In this document: positions 1 through 5,668 of the stretch, one piece after another
Numbering within the stretch: position 1 is the stretch's first letter
Layout of the letters: every line of letters begins with the position of its first letter
Source of the DNA: an uncultured Butyricicoccus sp.
GTDB taxonomy: Bacteria; Bacillota; Clostridia; Oscillospirales; Butyricicoccaceae
DNA length: 5,668 bases
Direction: 5' to 3'
Assembly: GCA_900555465.1 (NCBI GenBank)
Contig: USLE01000103.1
Span: 1 to 5,668, forward strand
The notes under the pieces: model-generated
What the model saw: only the letters and a program-made list of their open reading frames with translations
Databases searched by the model: none
Told to the model about the DNA's origin: nothing
Position numbers and translations under genes: made by a program

Positions 1-34
1 ATAAAAAATGTCCCGAAGACAGAATCCTCGGGAC
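1..34 (-). terminator. Distal intrinsic terminator downstream of the FMN riboswitch
   Basis: Read on the minus strand, a 7-bp stem (GTCCCGA at 34-28 pairing with TCGGGAC at 16-10) closes an 11-base apical region and is followed at once by ATTTTTTAT, a good U-tract. No such T-tract follows on the plus strand, so it acts leftward. It lies in the leader of the riboswitch-controlled gene, whose start must be left of the window. It is either a second expression-platform terminator or a back-up for the one at 51-87. Confidence 0.7.
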
Positions 35-50
35 GCGTAAAATTGCCGCA

Positions 51-87
51 GAAAACAAAAAATCTGAAATACCAAGGGGTATTTCAG
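51..87 (-). terminator. Intrinsic terminator in the FMN riboswitch leader
   Basis: On the minus strand a perfect 10-bp stem (CTGAAATACC, loop CCTT, GGTATTTCAG; 87-64) is followed by ATTTTTTGTTTTC. This is a strong rho-independent terminator placed about 45 bases past the 3' end of the FMN aptamer, where transcription-attenuating FMN riboswitches have their terminator. I infer that FMN binding favours this hairpin and shuts off the gene to the left. I could not identify the competing antiterminator by eye. Confidence 0.8.
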
Positions 88-100
88 AACAGCAAACAAA

Positions 101-128
101 CGGAAAATGGGAAAAATCCCATGTTCCG
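101..128 (-). other. Hairpin between FMN aptamer and terminator
   Basis: A 12-bp stem with one mismatch (101-112 against 117-128) and a 4-base loop lies directly after the aptamer. On the minus strand it is followed by TTTGTTTG, a poor U-tract, so it is more likely part of the switching platform or a stable spacer than a terminator. The role is inferred from position only. Confidence 0.5.
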
Positions 129-131
129 CGC

Positions 132-252
132 ATTCTTCTTTCATCCAGACTATACTGTCGGCCTCGGAGTTTCACCGAATCCTGCTTTCGCCAAAAGGCG
201 TCCGCTCGCGGGCTGTACCGCCGGTAGGGAATTACACCCTGCCCTGAAGAAT
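132..252 (-). promoter_or_regulatory. FMN riboswitch (RFN element) aptamer
   Basis: Read on the minus strand, the conserved core of the FMN aptamer is recognisable in order: an outer P1 stem formed by ATTCTTC (252-246) and GAAGAAT (138-132), then GGGCAGGGTG, TTCCCTACCGGCGGT, AGCCCGCGAGC, a variable stem-loop, GATTCGGTGAAACTCCGA, GGCCGACAGT and TAGTCTGGATGA. These match the RFN consensus closely. The element senses flavin mononucleotide and normally represses riboflavin biosynthesis (ribDEAH-type operons) or a riboflavin transporter such as ribU. The controlled gene lies beyond the left edge, so its identity cannot be told. A promoter upstream (299-327) and terminators downstream (51-87, 1-34) complete a standard attenuation leader. 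Confidence 0.96.
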
Positions 253-298
253 CCTGATATTCGGTTGTGCAAAACGTTTTATCGTTTTGCTGATTTAA

Positions 299-327
299 AG
301 TATATACCTGCTTGCAGAGAAATGCAA
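299..327 (-). promoter_or_regulatory. Promoter for the FMN-riboswitch transcript
   Basis: On the minus strand, -35 TTGCAT (327-322) and -10 TATACT (304-299) are separated by exactly 17 bases. Transcription should begin near 292. The first transcribed bases would form an 8-bp hairpin (GCAAAACG at 290-283 with CGTTTTGC at 276-269, loop ATAAAA), then enter the aptamer. Position and spacing fit a sigma-A promoter for the leftward gene. Confidence 0.7.
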
Positions 328-353
328 GAATTTTTTCGCATCCCTCAAAATAC

Positions 354-388
354 AAAAGCAGGGGACGGCTCGCCCGGCCCCCGCTTTT
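354..388. terminator. GC-rich stem-loop, possible bidirectional terminator
   Basis: AAAAGC-A-GGGG (354-364) pairs with CCCCCGCTTTT (379-388 for the paired part), with a bulged A360 and a small inner CGG/CCG stem. The A and T runs at the base give a T-tract on both strands: CTTTTGG rightward and CTTTTGTATTTTG leftward, the leftward one being better. It sits between two divergent promoters, so neither mapped transcript passes through it. It may insulate the two units or be left from an earlier arrangement. Confidence 0.45.
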
Positions 389-540
389 GGGAAGAGTAAA
401 AGAAAAGAGAAAGTGTGTGGCTTGATCACACGAATACAGTATAACCGCACTGCATGAAATCCAAAGCAAAGAGCGGTAAAATTTGTGAAAAATCTGCGGA
501 GGGCGCGCTTCGCGGGGCAGGAGGTTATGCAAAAGAACGC
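389..540. other. Spacer with no recognised feature
   Basis: This stretch lies between the stem-loop at 354-388 and the lepA promoter. I see no coding potential with a credible start, no convincing promoter and only short GC-rich inverted repeats. Purine-rich runs occur at about 391-412. Confidence 0.5.
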
Positions 541-569
541 TTGTGAGACGGGCGCGGACGTGCTATAAT
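541..569 (+). promoter_or_regulatory. Extended -10 promoter of lepA-hemW
   Basis: A perfect -10 TATAAT (564-569) is preceded by TGC, giving the extended motif TGnTATAAT. A partial -35, TTGTGA (541-546), lies 17 bases upstream. Transcription should start near 576, leaving a leader of about 37 bases with an AAGGAG ribosome binding site at 599-604, eight bases before the GTG start. This is a constitutive-looking sigma-A promoter, and no operator is evident. Confidence 0.8.
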
Positions 570-612
570 AGTTGCATATTGCAATTCAGGTAACAGATAA
601 GGAGCTTTCGGT

Positions 613-2420
<1,808 letters not shown>

Positions 2421-2424
<4 letters not shown>

Positions 2425-3572
2425 GCAAGTTTAGTTATCGGAATAAGCCGCTCGGGCTGTATATCCACATCCCGTTCTGCGTGAGCAAGTGCGGGTACTG
2501 CGATTTTTACTCGGTGCCCGACCGAGACCTGATGCGCGGCTATGTCTCCGCGCTGCTGAACCACATCCGCGACTACGGCAGGACATGCGGCGGCTACACG
2601 GTGGACACGGTCTACATCGGCGGCGGCACGCCGACCTGCCTCGGGCCGAAGTACCTCGGCCGGATTTTGCAGGAGATCCGCAACAAGTTCCCGCTGGCGG
2701 ACGACGCAGAGATTACGGTCGAGTGCAACCCGGAGAGCACGGACAAAAAGGTGCTCGACATGATGAAAAAGCAGGGCGTCAACCGCCTGTCATTCGGCGT
2801 GCAGTCCGCGCATGACGAGGAACTGAAACGCATCGGGCGCATCCATACCTTCCAGCAGGCGAAGGACGTGGTCGACCTCGCGCGGGCAAAGGGGTTCACC
2901 AACATCAGCCTCGACCTGATGTACGGCCTGCCCGGGCAGACGCAGGAGATGTTCCTCGACTCGGTCGAACAGTGCCTGGCGCTCGGGCCGCGGCACCTGT
3001 CGTGCTACGGGCTCAAGCTCGAGCCGGGCACCCCGATGGGACGCGAAAACCCGGTCCTGCCGGACGATGACGCGCAGGCGGATACCTATCTCGCGATGTG
3101 CGAGCTGCTCCGCAAGAACGGCTTTGAGCATTACGAGATCTCGAATTTCGCAAAGCCGGGTTTCCGCTCGCGGCATAACATGAAATACTGGGATCTGTCC
3201 GAATACCTCGGCCTCGGGCCGGGCGCACATTCGTTCATGAACGGCCGCCGGTTTGAGTTTGCCCGCGATATCAAGGCATACATAAACGGCGAGGACATCC
3301 TGCTGGACGAGGACGAGGTCGCGAGCTTCCAGCGGCAGGGCGAATACCTGATGGTGCGCCTGCGCACGTCGGACGGCGTGGACTTCCTCGACCTGGAGAA
3401 GCGTTACAACATCGACTCCACGCCCTATGAGGAAGCGTTCCGCAGCCTGATGGGCAACGAGTTGGTCGCGCATCAGGGAACCCGCTGGTACCTGACCGAG
3501 AAGGGCTTTCTGGTGTCCAACAGCATCATCAATACCATCGTCGAGGCGGGTCAGCCGGATGGGATAGAGTAA
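2421..3572 (+). CDS. hemW: Radical SAM protein HemW (heme chaperone, formerly 'HemN-like')
   Basis: This is a HemW-type radical SAM enzyme of 383 residues, close to family length. The 4Fe-4S/SAM cysteines are C20, C24 and C27 in [20 protein letters not shown] (67-72), ECNPES (101-106), NRLSFGVQS (121-129), [10 protein letters not shown] (165-174) and GLKLEPGTP (197-205) follow in order. The HNMKYW segment (252-257) matches the HNxxYW motif reported as heme-binding in HemW/RSAD1 and absent from true HemN. A C-terminal HemN_C-type region ends the protein. I therefore infer heme insertion into respiratory or other hemoproteins, not coproporphyrinogen oxidation. ATG at 2421 overlaps the lepA stop by four bases; its ribosome binding site lies inside the lepA end (GAGGAA, 2413-2418), which suggests translational coupling. 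In Bacillus-like genomes hrcA-grpE-dnaK follow; here an ACT gene does. Confidence 0.96.
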
Positions 3573-3589
3573 AAACCAAATCATTTTAT

Positions 3590-3594
3590 GGAGG
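3590..3594 (+). promoter_or_regulatory. Ribosome binding site deciding the ACT gene start
   Basis: GGAGG at 3590-3594 lies eight bases before ATG 3603. An in-frame ATG at 3588 overlaps this site and has only an A/T-rich sequence upstream, so 3603 is the better start. Confidence 0.8.
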
Positions 3595-3602
3595 AATCAC
3601 AC

Positions 3603-3872
3603 ATGCGCGCAGTCATCACGGTGGTCGGCAAGGACCGCACGGGCATCATTGCCAAGATTTCGGACACGCTGTATCAGCATCAGGTCAATATCGTTGACAT
3701 TTCGCAGAACGTCATGGAGGACATGTTCGCGATGGTCATGCTGGTCAACATCGACAAGTGCACAGTGGAGTTTAGTGCTTTGGCCGACCTGCTGGACAAG
3801 GACGGCGAGGAACTCGGCATGAAGATCCACACCATGCACGAGGACATTTTCGACGCGATGCACAAAATCTAA
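3603..3872 (+). CDS. ACT domain protein, UPF0237 family
   Basis: This is a small cytosolic protein of 89 residues consisting of a single ACT domain. The opening strand and turn MRAVITVVGKDRTGIIAKIS carry the ligand-binding-loop pattern G-x-D-R-x-G-I (residues 9-15), and NIVDISQNVMEDMFAMVMLV gives the middle strands. ACT domains usually bind amino acids or other small ligands and assemble as dimers. The UPF0237 group has no assigned reaction and is often misnamed after glycine cleavage regulators or phosphoserine phosphatase. The start at 3603 is chosen because GGAGG at 3590-3594 is correctly spaced; an upstream in-frame ATG at 3588 would add MEESH but overlaps that site. It follows hemW by 30 bases with no terminator between, so it is probably in the same transcript. 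A UPF0210 gene comes next, as in many Firmicutes (for example the pneumococcal SP_0238/SP_0239 pair), which suggests it senses a ligand for that partner. This last step is inference. Confidence 0.9.
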   Translation: MRAVITVVGKDRTGIIAKISDTLYQHQVNIVDISQNVMEDMFAMVMLVNIDKCTVEFSALADLLDKDGEELGMKIHTMHEDIFDAMHKI

Positions 3873-3905
3873 AAAACTTCGCTCAAACCGTACAGGTTTG
3901 AGCGA
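3871..3905 (-). terminator. Minus-strand intrinsic terminator, antisense to the ACT gene end
   Basis: Read leftward, an 11-bp perfect stem (3905-3895 with 3889-3879, loop TGTAC) is followed by AG and six T (3876-3871). This meets the normal pattern of a rho-independent terminator on the minus strand. The plus strand has no T-tract after it, so it should not stop the hemW-ACT transcript efficiently. No minus-strand gene is evident upstream of it, which makes its presence puzzling. Confidence 0.6.
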
Positions 3906-4042
3906 GAGGATGTACCGTGTCGATGGCACGGATACATCCAAAGGCAGAAAAAGTTCCGGCAGAAACTTTTTCTGCCCCTTGTATAAAATCCGAGGCGCTT
4001 GTCCCCGGATTTTATGAAAATGCCAGCGGAGCTGACATTTTC
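3879..4042. repeat. Cluster of five consecutive hairpins (palindromic element or structured RNA)
   Basis: Five long hairpins follow each other with 0-6 base linkers. H1, 3879-3905, has 11 bp and loop GTACA. H2, 3908-3939, has 12 bp with one bulged A (3932). H3, 3943-3976, has 13 bp with loop 3956-3963. H4, 3983-4015, has 12 bp with one mismatch and a 7-base loop. H5, 4016-4042, has 11 bp with one mismatch and loop GGA, and abuts H4 directly. About four-fifths of all bases are paired. A GC-rich mini-hairpin (CGCGC/GCGCG, 4052-4064) follows. There is no reading frame of note and no T-tract on the plus strand. It separates two genes that are usually adjacent. It may be a dispersed palindromic repeat (MITE or BIME-like) or a structured RNA; I cannot name a known family. 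Confidence 0.7.
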
Positions 4043-4125
4043 TATTGAATGCGCGCGGTGCGCGATGGGGCGCGGCGCGGGAATGAAAAAATCTCCTGTT
4101 ATGGGCTGATACGGGGTTTATAATT

Positions 4126-5490
4126 ATGTCAATGATCAACACAACAGATATTCTGGAAACCATCAAGATGATCGAGGAGGAGCACCTCGACATCCGCACG
4201 ATCACGATGGGTATTTCGCTGCGCGACCTCGCCAGCGACGATGTAAACGTGCTGGCGGACAAGATTTACGAAAAGGTCACCCGCCGCGCGGAAAAGCTGG
4301 TCGCCACGGGCGAGCAGATCGAGCGCGAGCTCGGCATCCCGATCATCAACAAGCGCATTTCGGTCACCCCGATCGCGATGATCGGCGCGGTGACGACCGC
4401 GAACAGCTATGTGCCGCTCGCCAAGGCGCTCGACCGCGCCGCTTCCGCGACCGGCGTCAACTTTGTCGGCGGCTTTTCCGCGCTCGTGCAGAAGGGCTTT
4501 GCCAAGGGCGACGAGATTTTGATCAACTCGATCCCCGAGGCGCTCGCGGAGACCAATCTGGTCTGCTCGTCGGTTAACGTTGCATCCACCAAGGCGGGCG
4601 TCAACCTGGACGCTATCGGCCTGATGGGCCGTATCATTAAGCAGACCGCTGAGCTGACAAAGGACAACGACTCGATGGGCTGCTCCAAGCTGGTCGTATT
4701 TGCCAACGCGGTGGACGACAACCCGTTCATGGCAGGCGCGTTCCACGGCATCGGCGAGCCGGAGACCGTCATCAACGTCGGCGTATCCGGCCCGGGCGTG
4801 GTGCAGTCGGCGATCCGCCGCGCGGGCGACTGCTCGATCAACGAGGTGGCCGAGGTCATCAAAAAGACCGCGTTCAAGATCACGCGCATGGGCCAGCTCG
4901 TCGGCGCGATCGCCAGCGAGCGGCTGGGCGTGCCGTTCGGCATTGTCGACCTGTCGCTTGCGCCGACCCCGGCGATCGGCGACTCGGTCGCGCGCATCCT
5001 CGAGGAAGTCGGTCTGGAGGTCTGCGGCGGCTGCGGCACGACCGCGATCCTCGCCATGCTCAACGACGCAGTCAAGAAGGGCGGCGTCATGGCGTCGTCG
5101 TCTGTCGGCGGCCTGTCGGGCGCGTTCATCCCGGTGTCCGAGGACGAGGGCATGATCGCGGCTGCGCAGTCGGGCGCGCTCACGCTCGAGAAGCTCGAGG
5201 CCATGACCGCAGTCTGCTCGGTCGGCATCGACATGGTCGCGGTACCCGGCGACACGACCGCGGAGGTCATCTCCGGCCTGATTGCGGACGAGATCGCCAT
5301 CGGCGTAGTCAACTCCAAGACGACCGCGGTGCGCGTCATCCCGGCCATCGGCAAGAAGGTCGGCGATATGGTCGAGTTCGGCGGCCTGCTGGGCTCTGCG
5401 CCCATCATGCCGATCGCGACCGGCTCGCCTGCGAAGTTCATCAACCGCGGCGGCCGCATCCCGGCGCCCATCCAGAGCCTGAAAAACTAA
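4126..5490 (+). CDS. UPF0210 / DUF711 'PFL family' protein
   Basis: The 454-residue protein matches UPF0210 (DUF711) from end to end, with usual length and no gaps. Recognisable segments are [11 protein letters not shown] (22-32), [16 protein letters not shown] (68-83), [10 protein letters not shown] (115-124), [15 protein letters not shown] (194-208), VGVSGPGVV (218-226), [20 protein letters not shown] (271-290), [20 protein letters not shown] (328-347) and RGGRIPAPI (441-449). It is soluble, with no signal peptide. The family name comes from a distant resemblance to pyruvate formate-lyase folds; no glycyl-radical motif is seen and no reaction is established. A Cys pair occurs at C300 and C303 (VCGGCGTT). 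The start may be ATG 4126 or ATG 4132 in the same frame; upstream only GGGG (4113-4116) resembles a ribosome binding site, and TATAAT (4119-4124) abuts the start. The preceding ACT gene is the usual partner. A strong terminator follows within three bases of the stop. Confidence 0.93.
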   Translation: MSMINTTDILETIKMIEEEHLDIRTITMGISLRDLASDDVNVLADKIYEKVTRRAEKLVATGEQIERELGIPIINKRISVTPIAMIGAVTTANSYVPLAKALDRAASATGVNFVGGFSALVQKGFAKGDEILINSIPEALAETNLVCSSVNVASTKAGVNLDAIGLMGRIIKQTAELTKDNDSMGCSKLVVFANAVDDNPFMAGAFHGIGEPETVINVGVSGPGVVQSAIRRAGDCSINEVAEVIKKTAFKITRMGQLVGAIASERLGVPFGIVDLSLAPTPAIGDSVARILEEVGLEVCGGCGTTAILAMLNDAVKKGGVMASSSVGGLSGAFIPVSEDEGMIAAAQSGALTLEKLEAMTAVCSVGIDMVAVPGDTTAEVISGLIADEIAIGVVNSKTTAVRVIPAIGKKVGDMVEFGGLLGSAPIMPIATGSPAKFINRGGRIPAPIQSLKN

Positions 5491-5492
5491 GC

Positions 5493-5528
5493 AAAAAGCA
5501 CCGTATCAAGTAGATACGGTGCTTTTTT
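5493..5528 (+). terminator. Strong rho-independent terminator after the UPF0210 gene
   Basis: GCACCGTATC (5498-5507) pairs perfectly with GATACGGTGC (5513-5522) around loop AAGTA. The stem is extended by five A-T pairs (5493-5497 with 5523-5527), and six T end the structure. With A-tract and T-tract on opposite sides it could work in both directions. It marks the end of the rightward unit. A small GCGCG-CTTCA-CGCGC hairpin follows at 5529-5543. Confidence 0.95.
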
Positions 5529-5602
5529 GCGCGCTTCACGCGCAAGGTTCGTAACGCCTAACTTTTTGTCGCCCATTTGTCAGCAGCAATAAGAAAAGGT
5601 AG

Positions 5603-5626
5603 TGTCAAGTATTGGACCTGTTGACA
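5603..5626. promoter_or_regulatory. Inverted repeat upstream of the right-edge promoter
   Basis: TGTCAA (5603-5608) and TTGACA (5621-5626) form a perfect 6-bp inverted repeat with 12 bases between. The half-sites are about 18 bases centre to centre, nearly two helical turns, suitable for a dimeric regulator. It ends 26 bases upstream of the TATAAT at 5653, outside RNA polymerase -35 spacing. It could be an operator or an activator site for the gene off the right edge. The binding protein is unknown. Confidence 0.4.
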
Positions 5627-5649
5627 AATCCCTCACCTGGTCATTCCTA

Positions 5650-5658
5650 TGTTATAAT
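5650..5658 (+). promoter_or_regulatory. Extended -10 promoter for a gene beyond the right edge
   Basis: TGT followed by TATAAT (5653-5658) gives the extended -10 pattern seen also before lepA. No good -35 is found at 16-18 bases upstream (CCCTCA at 5630). Transcription should begin near 5665. The start codon is outside the window. Confidence 0.6.
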
Positions 5659-5668
5659 AGGGGATAAG

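Noticed and set aside
43..399. 118-codon plus-strand open frame at the left
   Set aside because: It runs across terminators and the FMN aptamer on the opposite strand, and has no ribosome binding site or recognisable protein.
422..445. TTGATC and TATAAC as a promoter
   Set aside because: Only 12 bases separate the two hexamers, too short for a sigma-A promoter.
519..568. AGGAGG followed by ATG 527 and a 13-codon frame ending in the lepA -10
   Set aside because: The spacing of two bases is too short for initiation, the frame lies upstream of the mapped promoter, and no upstream promoter is seen.
3588..3872. ACT gene starting at ATG 3588
   Set aside because: This ATG overlaps the GGAGG site that serves ATG 3603, and has no ribosome binding site of its own.
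4407..5471. 354-codon open frame on the minus strand opposite the UPF0210 gene
   Set aside because: It is antisense to a well-conserved gene, and its Ser/Pro/Thr/Met-rich low-complexity sequence has no recognisable domain; it is a codon-bias shadow.
5621..5658. TTGACA (5621) and TATAAT (5653) as one promoter
   Set aside because: The 26-base spacer is outside the workable range, even for MerR-type promoters; the extended -10 alone is the better call.

Overview
The window reads as chromosomal DNA from a fairly GC-rich Firmicute, most likely in the Clostridia (an Oscillospiraceae/Butyricicoccaceae-type gut anaerobe is my guess). Supporting this are strong AGGAGG-type ribosome binding sites, GC-rich third codon positions in all genes, a classical FMN riboswitch with intrinsic terminators, a lepA-hemW pair in the Firmicute arrangement, and the UPF0237 (ACT) / UPF0210 (DUF711, 'PFL family') gene pair. 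Genus is not determined by anything seen here.

Left part (1-540): a non-coding control region for a gene that lies off the left edge on the minus strand. Read on the minus strand it holds a sigma-A-type promoter (about 327-299), an FMN riboswitch aptamer (252-132), a 12-bp hairpin (128-101) and two tandem intrinsic terminators (87-51 and 34-1). A further GC-rich stem-loop (354-388) lies between this unit and the rightward genes. Nothing convincing is seen in 389-540.

Middle part (541-3872): a rightward transcription unit starting from an extended -10 promoter just before lepA. lepA (EF-4, ribosomal back-translocase GTPase) and hemW (radical SAM / heme-binding protein) overlap by 4 bases and are probably translationally coupled. 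A small ACT-domain protein follows 30 bases later behind its own strong ribosome binding site. The hrcA-grpE-dnaK genes that often follow hemW in Firmicutes are not here.

Right part (3873-5668): the ACT gene and its usual partner, the UPF0210/DUF711 gene (4126-5490), are separated by a 253-base gap that is almost entirely made of five consecutive, near-perfect hairpins (3879-4042) followed by a GC-rich sixth. The outermost hairpin is a good intrinsic terminator for the minus strand, so the cluster could be an inserted palindromic repeat or a structured antisense/small RNA. The UPF0210 gene ends in a strong rho-independent terminator. A new promoter with an adjacent inverted repeat begins at the right edge, and its gene is outside the window.

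The genes are mostly conserved housekeeping genes. The least explained part of the window is the hairpin cluster at 3879-4042; the second is the double-terminator leader behind the FMN aptamer.
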